From Gentiana macrophylla (taxonomy: Eukaryota; Streptophyta; Magnoliopsida; Gentianales; Gentianaceae), in the NCBI GenBank assembly GCA_026214975.1, contig CM047809.1, positions 23,295,460 to 23,359,459 of the forward strand: a stretch of DNA of 64,000 nt, read 5' to 3'. Below the pieces are notes generated by a model that was given only the letters and a program-made list of their open reading frames with translations, was not told the origin of the DNA and did not search any database. Shown one piece after another: positions 11,085 through 22,054 of the stretch; position 1 is the stretch's first letter, and every line of letters starts with the position of its first letter. The position numbers and the translations under genes were made by a program.

Positions 11085-13963
11085 TTGGGAATGCTGGAAA
11101 CTTCAGCAACTTATCTGGAGCAAAACTTGATTTGCTCTACATAATCTGGTTTGAAAAGGATTTCAATTGGGCAAGGTATCTATATGATCAATTGGTAGCA
11201 CAGTCAATTGATGTACCCAAAAAGAAGACCGACGTAAAGAAAGGAAGATTTTATCACAAAAAGACTCTAGCACTAGTAGTCCAAAAGATACTCGATCACT
11301 TTGGAATTGCTAAAAGGAAAGAAACACCTGTTGCTGATGGAAAGATTGATATTAAAGAAGAAAAATCAAGGAAAAGGAAAGCTGAGAAAACTGAGACTGT
11401 ACTCAAAAAGAAGAGAAGCAGGAAATCAAAAGAACCTGCTACTGGAGATGAAGTGTTAGCACAAATTGAAGACCTGAAGAAAAGAAGAAAGCAGATAGAA
11501 GAAGCTGGAAAAGGCGTAACTGAGAAACTAATGGAAATTTCATCAACTCAAGGAGCTAGAACTGAGATTGCTGACGAATCAGCACCTTTAGTACAAACTG
11601 AGATTAATCCCACCCAATCCATTCCAACCTTGGTAATGGAGGAAGCTGTACAAGAAACGGAAACAAGGAAAGAAACTGAAGTTATCAACAGAGAACAGAC
11701 TGTTGAAACTGACTTGCAGGAAGAAGCTGTAACTCAGGGGGAACAAACCCTGAGAACTGATCCTGATAATGAAGAATCAGACAGCGATGAAAGACTGATT
11801 GATGAAACAACATTGAACATGCTCATGTTGCTTTCAAAGTCTAGAGCTACTCCTCAAAAATCTGTACCCAGCTTGGAACTGGAGGAAACTGTTAAAGAAT
11901 TTACAGCTCCTCAAACTGAAGAAAAGGAGGATGAAGCAATAACTGAATCAACCAAGTTTATTCAATTGGATGAACGAGTTCATGAAGCTAAACCGACTGG
12001 ACACACAATGGAAGAAGTTCCAATTGATGAATTGGAACCCGAGCAGAGCGAAAAACAAGCCGTTGAAGAAGAAGCAAATGAAAAAAGTCTTAAAAACTGA
12101 GCCGTTAATCTCAGGTTCTGAGATTGAAAAAGGAACATCAGTTGTTTCAGCCACTGCTGAGGGAGAAACCAGCAGAACAAATCTCATGCAAACTAATGAT
12201 CCTATGCAAATTGAAGTTCCTACTCAAGGAGAAGTTCATGAAATTACAAGGGATTCCGAAGACACCCTCACACCATTCAAACCTCCATCCGCTTCATATA
12301 CTGAGCTATTGAAAGCGATTATGAACGATTGCAAAGATACGTAACACCTGGAAGTTCAGTTCCATAAATGATCAGAGAAGTCAGCATGCAGAAATGGAGA
12401 TCATTGAGAAATGGGTATTCGATCTATACAACATCACAAGCTTAATGGAGATAATCGATACCGAGGAATTCCTAAATCAAGGATATGCATTGATTAGAAA
12501 TAGTTATTGGAAGGAAGACATAGCCAGTGGAAGCTCTAAGAAAATGATGATGATTTTGAGGAAGATCTGATCTTCAAAAAGGATTCTTGCCTCCATACAA
12601 GAAAAGGAAAGCGCAATGTAATGAAATCATCGATAAAGACTCAAGTAGTTACGGTGGAAGCAAGTGGAAGCTCAAGTTCTGAGAACATATCTGAAGCTCA
12701 ATCGGAGGAGGAAGCACAAGAAGAATATCAGTCTCCCACTGATAAATCCACACTTGAAATAGCAAGATCATTGGCATACATACATGGAGAAGAATCGGAT
12801 GATGAACTGAAGTACTTTTGTCACCAACAAAGGTTATTGATTCATCAAGATCGAGAGGGAAACCGAGAAACAATCGGAAGAAGAAAGACAAACAAATTTG
12901 AATGTAGAGAAAATTGAAGGAAATCGTTCTCTCACCTCTAAAGCAAACAAATTTACCAGATCTTTGAAGCAAGCAAGTCAAAGGAACAACAAGAAAGAAG
13001 TTCACAAGATGTTCTACTCAAGTTGATCTCATTAGATATTATCACAATGAGATACTTAGAATTCAAAAGGATGACATGAGCTTATTCGGAAAAATTTTAA
13101 AATCTTTAGAAGCCAGTCAAGATGAAAGATCCAAACTTGAAAAGAAGATGGATACTGTGAACGATAGTTGTCAAAATACTTTATTTGAGATTCGAAAACA
13201 ACCATTTGAACATGTCACGAAGAAGAATGAAACTCAAGGCAGATGGGAAGGCATTCTCAGTAATCTAGTGGATGTAATGTTTTAATGGAAAAAGGATTAA
13301 AGGACTCGGTTGTGGCTCAAACCATATTGGCATCAACTCAACAAACATTAAATGCTTACATCAAAAGCCTGATCAATAAAGATGATGTCAATAAGGGGGA
13401 AAGTTTGGACATCTTAAAAGTCCATACAGCTGAAATACCACAAGTTCTCACAAATGTTGATGATAAGTTAAATGAATCAAGAAAGCAAGAGGAGACTTTC
13501 TCGATGATGAGATGAAATCGATTGTTAAGTACTCAGAACCAAACCGACAAGAGAGTTGGTCCGGATTCTAAATCTCTACAATTTGTTCAAAGACTTACCA
13601 GAGAAAGAAGGAGTATCAAAAGAAGAATCTCTTGAAACTTTTCTACACATGCAAAAGATACTTGTGTATTATTGGAATAAACTGAAGAAATGGGAAGCAG
13701 ACGGTACCTTAGATAAAGTTTCAGAGAAAGTTGAAAAGTCTGAACCTGAATTCATTCAAACTCTACTCAGAACAGCCACCAATGAAAGGCTAAGGACATC
13801 AGTTTTCACATTTGCAACTCTATTCAAAAGTAAATTCTTCAAGAAAAACAACTTATCTCAGTCATGGAACATTTGGGCAAGTATTCATGGAATTGAACAT
13901 TCAGCCACAAATGAAGAAATGAGAATTGTTGCAGAGAACTATGATAATCAACCAGGACATTAA
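11085..13963 (+). pseudogene. Envelope-like ORF, central and C-terminal part
   Basis: Coding resumes with GNAGNFSNLSG and LLYIIWFEKDFNWARYLYDQ, continuing the domain begun at 9056. A long charged Lys/Glu-rich segment follows (11350-12344), with KKR basic stretches and alternating Glu/Lys suggesting coiled coil and possibly nuclear-localisation-like patches. Frames change near 12085 and again through 12360-13560, so it survives as pieces (11132-12100, to 12344, 12621-12917, 13076-13515, 13556-13963). The last stop is about 140 bases before the polypurine tract. The protein could not be made intact from this copy as sequenced. Confidence 0.55.
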
Positions 13964-14100
13964 ATTCAGTTGTTTTACTTATGTTGTACTTTAATCTTGT
14001 AACTCGGCAATCAAATAAAGTTTCAGTTTCTCAGTTCATGGTGTTATTTATTATGTTTTTTTTTTTTTGCATTGCTTTTAAGGAGGGTATTGACATCATC

Positions 14101-14114
14101 AAAAAGGGGGAAAT
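14101..14114 (+). other. Polypurine tract
   Basis: AAAAAGGGGGAAAT abuts the TGTTGG start of the 3' LTR. The A5G5 form is characteristic of Sireviruses. Confidence 0.8.
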
Positions 14115-15831
14115 TGTTGGAAATAAAATTTATGTTTTGATGATGATTCATCACTTAGTTTATTAATTGTTCTTAACCCCATTGATGAAGTGTCATAACT
14201 AGCTGTTATAGTGCAAAGCAAAAAGATGTCTAGATATCAATGTATAGGATTTATTAAAGTCTGATAGTTGTATAAGTTTAATCAGACAAGCACTGTAATT
14301 GTTCTTGACCAAAACTGAGAAATGGAGAAACTGACATTTTGACTAGCTGAGATCCTACGACAAACTGACTCGGATACACCTACTGAAGAAGGTAAGCTCG
14401 CTGAGAGTTACAGACTCAGTTGGCTTATCTAGAAGAATGAAGAGGCGAGGGACTGACTTCGGTTATTGAAGAATGAAAGACACAGACTCGAGGAGCGAGG
14501 ATCAAACCGGTTATGAAGATTAAAAGTTGAGACTGTAAAGTTGGACTTCAGGCAAGATTGTGGTAACCTGAACTAACTTTATAGATCTTGTATGAAGACC
14601 TAAGAATCATAAGGTCAATGAATTCTTAGATGATAAATGTATCATGGTGTAGTCTGATTAAGTCAATTGTAATCAGATGAAAACCTGAGTAATCGATATT
14701 TGAAGAAGAATAAAATCTCAGTTAATGCTCCAAGTCACTTAGAAGCGATAAGTGAAAATCGACAAGGAAACTCGGCTTTTATAAGTCACCACTCAACAAA
14801 TCGAAAGTACAATCGAACGTTGTAAAGTAAGAAATCTCATTGGATGAGTCATCGACCACAGCAGAACGGTCGAAAACATAGCCGTTACAAAGCGGGATAA
14901 ACCCTATAAATACATTACCTCTACAACATCAAAAAGGGGTAGTGCAGGCATACGATAAAAAGCGAGATAATCTATCTAGTCAAGAAAGATTAAAAAATTG
15001 AGGGGGAAAGCCAAAATTCAAAAGAATACCTGCTAAATACTTAATTGCAAGATCAAGAAATTTCTTCAAAGTGTTCAAACATATTCAGATTGTGATTCAA
15101 GATCTTACATTTGAAGAAACAGAGCCGTGCTTAAATCAATCATCTAGAAGAAAAGCTCAAATCACAGTTGAATCATAGTCATTGATTCAAGGTCTCAACT
15201 TTGATTATATCAAAGGTCTAGACTGTGAAACACCAAGAAGGTGTGAAGGACAGTTGAGTGCAGTCAGGAAGACTGTGTTTGTGATGAGCTGGTGAAGAGG
15301 CAATTCTACCCTCCAAGGACCAGTGGTTCAAACAATTGAAGAGCAGCAATCCTACCTGTTCTACAAGTGTTTAGATAGTGAAGCTAGGGATTAGCCAAGG
15401 ACTATCAGTTTAGGACTTTTTGTAACTGGGCCATCTCAAAGAAGTTCTAGTGGAATTTTCCTCCGCATCACAGGGGAAGAGAGGATGTACAAGATTACAC
15501 CACCTGGAACCTCTATAATACTTGTCTATTTACTTTATGCATTCTTTTACTCTCTTATAATGGTTTTCACATTGAAATTATAGTTACTAATTGTTAAAGG
15601 CTAGTTTTATCCGCTGCCAATTAACGAGACTAAATATAAGTCAGTAATAACTTATATTCAGTTAAGCTAACTGAACTCCGCACAAGTTAAAGGGACAGGA
15701 ACTGAAAATCAGTTTAAGTTTCAGAGAAACTTAGTTCCAGGACTATTCGATTGAGAATCGTTTTGGTGACAAGTTTATTCACCCCCCCCCCCCCCCTCTA
15801 AACTTGTGTTAGCCTTTCCAAGGGACCAACA
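14115..15831 (+). repeat. 3' LTR of the Sirevirus-derived element
   Basis: This copy is 1717 bp and collinear with 5542-7276. A C-run of 16 near 15782 replaces a short C-rich stretch in the 5' copy. It ends CCAACA, followed by the target repeat GTAAT. Confidence 0.9.
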
Positions 15832-17287
15832 GTAATTTTATTATAATGATTAACTAACCACCTAAGTGTTTTCAATTAATCTCCCTCACCTTGACTACTC
15901 TCTTCCTAGACCACTAGACATTGACAAGGCCTAGCAATTACACAGACATTGATGAATGCTAATTCATCAAAGCACAAGCCTATCATGCTCTTCCGACGGA
16001 TCCGAACTTCAACTCCCTTTAAGAGTACATTTGGTGTTTTAACTGAACGAATCAGAAGTTCAATTCAGGCTTGTTTATATTTATCCAATATTATCATATC
16101 ATAAATAAGGGTTTAAAACTATAATAACATAATTATGAAGCTCAAAACCAAGCTGAAACGATAAAACATTAAAACAAGGTAAAACAGGTCAAACGCCCGT
16201 TTGACATCCTATGGACGCCCATTTGGCATCGAACGCCCGTCCACTAACCCCAAACGCCCGTCCTTCAAAAAGAGCTACATCCTGAATCAAAAGTCTAACC
16301 TCAAACGCCCGTCTGCCTGGTGCAAACGCCCATTTGAGCTGCTAGGGTCTCAGACGCCCGTCTGCCTAATGCAGACGCCCGTCCGCCTGGGTTTTTCCCA
16401 AAACGCTAAAATCTTCACAACTCGATTTCTGAATCATTTCTAAACCTCGTTTTCAACACATTAAAACACAGAAAACATATCTAATCAAACCATAGCATCT
16501 ATGATCATCGATCAACGAAAAGACACATCATTCTATCATCTAAACACCTTAGAACTTGATCTAAACCTTATAAACGATAATTGGAATCATAGGAAGAGCC
16601 TCTTACCTTAATTGCCAGCAAACCCGCAAGCAAAACGCCAAGCAGCTGCAACAACTATTGATCCTCAACCCCAAAACCTATGTGATCAACCGGAAACCCT
16701 AAAATCCTATTTCTTTGCAGAAAACCGAAACTGAAAAAGCCTGTAAAACTGAAGATTACCTGGGTTTACTGCTGTGAAACTATTTTTAGATTATTCTACG
16801 CTTCAAGACGATCGTTTCGACTACTCATGGCTACGAAACAGAGCTACGGATCACAAGATACGAATTTTCAAGAATCGAACTCTACGAATACCGAAAACTA
16901 GGGCTAAACTGAATACTTACGAAATCGAGAGATGTTATTTTCCAAAGTTGCGTCTCCTCGCGCTGATCACTTTTCTCTCCTCCGGCATCTTGAACAGATG
17001 AACGGATTGATCACACGGTTCTTCTTTTTATTTCGCTTTCTTCTCCGCGTCGCCTCTCTGTGTAGCGCCCTTCCTTCTTCCTTTCTTTTCACAATTTGCT
17101 TGTAAATTAAATTAGGTATTTTGGGGATTATTCCCTTTTATAGCCATTTAATTAAATCGCTTAACTAAATAGCTAAATCCTTTTAATTAAGTCTTTTTTA
17201 TTTAAAATAAAAAAACAAATAATAATTAGGTCGTAGTGATTAAACTCAATTACTATTTTACCCTTTCTGAAAAGTCGGGATGTTACA

Positions 17288-17361
17288 CAATATCCTTACC
17301 TGGCATTGTAATAGCTAGTTTCTTTCTAATAAAAATCTTTCGTCCGTTCGGGGAAAAAAAA
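17288..17361 (+). pseudogene. LINE 3' end and poly(A), continuation of 3879-4687
   Basis: After the CAATA repeat the frame continues ILTWHCNS, and 'ttctaataaaaatctttcgt' then leads to an A-run at 17354-17361. Plant L1-type elements end this way, so the LINE is oriented + and its 3' terminus is here. Confidence 0.75.
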
Positions 17362-18423
17362 TGTAGGAGAAAAATATCAAAACAATTGAAAATAAACATT
17401 TGACAAAACAAAAAATAATGAAAAAAATCAAACCCTACCATCGATTGAGTAGCCATTCTAATTACTACCTAACGTAATACAATCAACTAGTTACGTTCTA
17501 GAACTTTTTTCACTAGCTACTAAACCTATTATGTTTAAACCGTTTTTCTCAACGCAAACATACATTCATACATACATACATACATACATATATACACACA
17601 CGCGCCCAAAAGAACCCCAAGCATCTGTATAAGATATATCAACACAATAGAATTAGAGGTTCGGTTTAATCTCCAATCCTATTAGCTTACCCATACATCC
17701 AATCTTTCGATTGCTAACCTAATGAAATTAATGAGGGTCTCTGAACGTCCTCAAAAGTCTCTCATGAAGGGACGGTTGTTTCAAATTAAACACTACATTA
17801 TTCCTTTTGATCCAAAGTGTCCAACCTCGAGCACCCCGTTATATATTTTTGTGATTTATAATAGTAGACCGAGGAATGAAAGACAATTTTCTCTCATCCC
17901 AACCCCCACCCCGAAAAAACCAAGCTCTTTTTCTTTTTTCCCGGGGTGTGTACCACAACAATAGATGCATGAAAACGAGGGAGGTAGTATAAAGCAAACT
18001 CCCAAGAACAACTTGATCAACACCATTCGAGACACCATAGCAGAATTTTCTGAGATAAGATCCTCACGACTACTTGTTCTACTTTTAACTTTGAAAAGAG
18101 TATATAGATCAGTTAGTGTCAAAAAGCAACTTTGGTATCAACTTGCTATTTTGCAGATAAAGAAAGCAAATTTGTTCAATGCTTTTGCCACGCCCAAAGA
18201 AAGTGCATTCTTTACATCATATAAATCCTACCTTATATGAAAACAATTTACTGCAAAAAAAAAACAAAAAACAAAAAAACAAAACAAAAATAATAATAAT
18301 AATAATAATAAATAAAAAATAATAAATAAAAAAAATCTTACACATGCCACAATTATTGATCTTGTTTTTTCACTTGGCCTAATTTAAACACTAGAGATTC
18401 CTGCAGTTTGGTGATGGAAGTCT
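17362..18423. other. Intergenic, no gene recognised
   Basis: AT-rich sequence with a short ACAT microsatellite (17565-17590) and A-rich simple sequence with AAT repeats (18250-18340). Open frames of 80-91 codons occur on both strands but show no domain, no composition bias and no partner exons that I can recognise. Confidence 0.6.
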
Positions 18424-18792
18424 CGAGCACTTGCAGTAGATACTGTGAATCCCTTAAAAACTCTATTTTAGAGATTTCAACAGGAAAATGACACTACACC
18501 GGATACTCCATTTTTTTAGAGTAAAGTACAGGTTCTGTAAAAAGAATTTGACATCTACTGCATTCTTCCAGATTCTGTAAATTTTCCTTCATATCTATCG
18601 CCTTAGAGCACTTGCACTAGATACTTTGAATCATTTAAAAACTCTATTGTAGAGATTTCAACATGAAAAATAACACTCCACCAGATACTCTATTTTTTTA
18701 CTGTAAACTAAAGATTCTGTAAAATTTCATTTACATCTACTGCATTCATCCAAATGCTGTAAATTTTCTTTTATATCTTCAGCATTATGTAA
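18424..18792. repeat. Direct tandem duplication, two units of about 180 bp
   Basis: The unit starting GAGCACTTGCA at about 18424 (AGATACTGTGAATC) is repeated at 18605 (AGATACTTTGAATC). Both continue through AAAAACTCTATT, TAGAGATTTCAACA and a TCTGTAAA phrase. Divergence is moderate. It resembles a MITE present twice, but no terminal repeats or target duplication were identified. Confidence 0.7.
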
Positions 18793-19043
18793 AATAAATA
18801 GTCTGATGCATTTAATTTAAAATAAAGATTTTTTTAACAAGAAAAAATTGTTTTTAAAATTGTATAATACAAATCAACTTTTTCAATGTTTAATACAAAT
18901 CAAAACCACCTGCCCTCATAAACAAATACCAACTGCATGTGTTCATTCAATTTTGTGTATTACTTACAAGAAAGATATCAGCATCTGTTATATTTACAAA
19001 TCCAAATCATTATCTCAAACAATAAATTTTCATTTTCAACCCC

Positions 19044-19075
<32 letters not shown>

Positions 19076-19215
19076 AAATTTTGCCACTGGAAAGTAAAAC
19101 AATGGTGTTTTACTTTTACCCAAAGGAATGCTTCTTTAAATCAAAACCAACAAAAAATTAAATCAAAACCAACAAATTCAGTGTATAAATAAAGACTCAT
19201 ATGTAGGGAGAAACT
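18793..19215. other. 3' flank of the XBAT32-like gene
   Basis: AT-rich sequence with a long A-run at about 19044-19072. It presumably holds the 3' UTR and terminator of the minus-strand gene. No polyadenylation site could be fixed. Confidence 0.4.
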
Positions 19216-22054
19216 TCAGCAGCCACTTCCAGTTTCCAAGGATTGATTAAAAGAACAAAGCCATCTTCTAGCCTCGTTTTGAGAACTTGAACGCCGGAAG
19301 CTTCTCGAACACCTAACCAACTGATCCCTCGAATTATTCCGGTCCACGGACCTAGAAACCAATGAAGGGCTAGTACTGTCTGAAGTCCCCATGCACATAC
19401 GAGGGCTAAACGACGGGAACTTCTGACAGCTAAGTGACCGGAAAGAAGAGGCACGTGGTGAGACACGTGTAGAATGGATGGAGGCAGGTTTACACAACGG
19501 GGTTTTGATGGGAGCTAGTTCCGGGCCATCAATGGAACACGAACAAAACGGAAGGGATAAGCTCGTTCTCCCCATTTCTTTCGCTTTTGGCCTGGTTCCT
19601 TCGAGCTTGACGAATGAAACTATTCCATGTCGGCATAGAGGGCAAGGAATCGAGCCAGGGGGTCCGTGTGCTGCGGTGGACGTGTGACTAGTCGAACATA
19701 AGTATAATGCACAGCGAGTGCAGAATTCATGAAAACAACCTGCATGCCAATGTTCCGTCTTACTCGTTTAGACTTTATAATGAATAGGATAATGACACTT
19801 TTGGTCCCTTCTGTTTAACGTTTTAGTCCATTTTTTGCAACATTTCAAGTTTTTATTGGTTAGAGCATTTCGTACCTCAAATGCCGGTTAACTGACACAT
19901 GGCCTTTTGGACTCAAAAAAAATGCATAGGCGAGGGGTAAAAATGTCAAGATGAAACAATGGGATAGACACACAGAAAACGTGAAACAAAAGGGACCAAA
20001 AGTGTCTTTTTCCCTAAGGAATATGTCAAAAAGAACACACTAATTTTTAAATAAATAAAAAAGCAATCTCTAATCAAAATTCCACGCGTTAAAATATATT
20101 TCCAAGAAGCATTTAAAACCAGATCCTGATCACAGATTCAAACTATTGCACAAATTCTTAGCTATGATCACTTTCATAGACATAAATGAAGACTATAGCA
20201 GAGTTTATGCACTTATATTCTGTTCTGAATTTTATGATAATAAACTCAAACAGCTCGATAAAGCGGCCAAATATTCAATAAATTCATTACCTTCTGCAGC
20301 AACTGTGCATTTCCTTTCAAGACAGACAACACAAGGATCAGCACATGTAAGTTGGAAATCACTGCTTCTCCATCCACATTCTCTACAGAATCATAAACAA
20401 AAAGGCTATTTTAGTCATTATGTAATGTACAAATTTAGGACAAAAAACAGTTGACACAGAATGAACTCGAAACAGGATATAACTAAATCAGGCTAAAGAT
20501 TGAAACTTTAATCACCTAGTAATATTGACAATGCTCATCATAGGAAGACATAAATAAGGGGACACGTGAAGACGTGGCTGTCCTTCTGGCTTTCTGCTTA
20601 GAATTTCCTCCAAAGTGTCTCGATGCCATGAACGAGCAACCATCAAAGGAGTCCATCTATAAAGGAAAAGTTTAGACTCAACTTGGCCAGATAATTGAAC
20701 AAAACTGAATATACTGGAAATGTAAAAATACCCGTTTGCATTTTCTGCAGTCATACTGGCTCCTTTAGCGATTAAAAGCTGAATCGAATAAAATTGGTAA
20801 TTAATCAGTTTCTCGACAAAAGTAGAACAGAATTGAATTAACCAATTAAAAAATAAAAGAACAAACACCTGGCAACAAAGAGCATTGCCGCCACAAGCAG
20901 CGTAGTGAAGAGGTGTGCTTCCAGCACCTGCAAATAAAGCTTTACTCAATAAGGCTTCGAATCATACATGGAAACGTACTAAAAGCACTAGTTGAACAAT
21001 TTAATTCCAAAATTTCCAATAAATTTAAAATCTTTTGTCACCTATTAAATCAATTGTAGTCCCATCTTCAACCGTAACGTCACTCACAGAAGCTCCCAAA
21101 TCTAGAAGAAGTTGCACTGTCTCAGAATGTCCATTTAGTGCAGCCATATGAAGAGCAGTAATACCTCCATCAGCAGGTCTATTTATAATCTCAAACAGTT
21201 CACTAAAAAAAAACAAATCTCTCAGCAACAAAAAGCAAGAATCTTTGCAATATATGAAATATATATAATCAAAATCACACACCTTGAGTCAAAACCCGAG
21301 ATGGCTTCTTCTGTTTTTGATCTTTTCTTTAGGATACTATACAAGTTGGGATTACTAGGAATATAATCAGCAAGCAGAAGACGTATGCAACGTGCATGCC
21401 CGTTAAGAGCAGCTAAGTGTAGTGCAGTGCCACCGTTAAGATAATCAGCTTTGTAAATCTAGATTCAACAACCCAACAAACAGATTATTAACTCCTAAAT
21501 GTTCTTAAGAAACAAAGGAAAAGGGAAATATGTATATAGGGAATATCCTTTTTCATACATTGGATTTATAAAGAATCAAAGTCTGCACCACCTCCCAATG
21601 TCCATACTGACATGCTTGCATCAAAGCAGTCTACTCAACAAACACAGATACAATAACATCACAAACTCGAAAAAAATCACAATTGAATGGGCTATGATAG
21701 CTTTTATGGGAGAAAAACGTTACCTGTCCACGGTAATTCCTCAAGTTTATATCAACCCCGGATTCAATTAAGAGAGATACAATCTATACACAATGATCAA
21801 GCATATCATGATATAGAAATTAAAGAAGACAGAGCATTAAATGGAAAATCTTAACATACCTCATGGTGGCCTTGAGCTGCAGAATAATGAAGGGGAGAAT
21901 TTCGAACCCCAAACGTCGAGTACCGAGCAAGCCGGGGATTATAATCCAATAAAGCCTTAGCTTCTTGAAGATCACCATCTCTAGCTGCAGAAACTAGTCT
22001 CTCCCCAGAAGCAGAGCAACCGAAAGAATTGCCCATAAGGCTTAAAAACCTCAT
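19216..22054 (-). CDS. XBAT32: XBAT32-like ankyrin-repeat RING E3 ubiquitin ligase
   Basis: Ten exons by GT-AG junctions: 22054-21860, 21783-21724, 21630-21559, 21458-21283, 21202-21042, 20927-20869, 20778-20732, 20656-20516, 20382-20291, 19739-19216. They total 1527 nt, 508 residues plus stop, the length I recall for Arabidopsis XBAT32. The start [13 protein letters not shown] was preferred because XBAT32 begins almost identically; the Met six codons on would suit its paralogue XBAT33. Residues about 15-260 form ankyrin repeats ([70 protein letters not shown]). A C3HC4 RING follows ([17 protein letters not shown]), then a Ser-rich tail ending ETGSGC. XBAT32 is known to ubiquitinate ACC synthases and to promote lateral root formation; this role is inferred by family. 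All conserved residues are intact and it looks functional. Confidence 0.93.
19794..20006. mobile_element. MITE in the last intron of the XBAT32-like gene
   Basis: Perfect 17-bp terminal inverted repeats, GACACTTTTGGTCCCTT and its complement, bound a 213-bp AT-rich segment. The similarity extends weakly outward (AGG.A.AA). It lies wholly within the 551-bp intron between the two RING-coding exons. No transposase is present and the superfamily is not assigned. Confidence 0.7.

Larger units (their letters stand above)
5542..15831 (+). mobile_element. Sirevirus-derived Copia LTR element lacking pol
   Basis: Two direct LTRs (5542-7276 and 14115-15831) start TGTTGG and end CCAACA. They are flanked by the 5-bp repeat GTAAT (5537-5541 and 15832-15836). 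A primer-binding site resembling initiator tRNA-Met follows the 5' LTR, and an AAAAAGGGGG polypurine tract precedes the 3' LTR, as in Sireviruses. Inside are a gag-like region and an envelope-like coiled-coil ORF, but no protease, integrase, reverse transcriptase or RNase H motif in any frame. The element is therefore a non-autonomous derivative with pol deleted at about 8714-8760. It is further split by an insert at about 9497-11078. Confidence 0.85.
4688..17287 (-). mobile_element. Solo LTR (about 2.3 kb, chromovirus/Tekay-like) split by a later insertion
   Basis: The two parts, 4688-5541 and 15837-17287, form one LTR-like unit with ends TGTAACGCCCCG and GGGATGTTACA (inverted TGTAAC/GTTACA). 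It is flanked by CAATA on both sides (4683-4687 and 17288-17292). The flanking LINE frame is continuous across it (WKDN, then LTWHCNS). No internal region remains outside the nested insert, so I read it as a solo LTR of about 2305 bp. Orientation is taken as minus because TATAAAAG lies near that end (rc of 17135-17145) and because of the TGTAACATCCCG start; this is less certain. A cluster of ACGCCCGTC-type motifs lies at 16194-16385. Confidence 0.75.

Noticed and set aside
17722..18240. Two plus-strand frames (80 and 91 codons) as a host gene
   Set aside because: No recognisable domain or splice structure linking them was found; the support is too weak.
19197..19687. Other frames on both strands over the last XBAT32 exon
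   Set aside because: They are shadows of the exon 19216-19739, whose frame and phase fit the gene.
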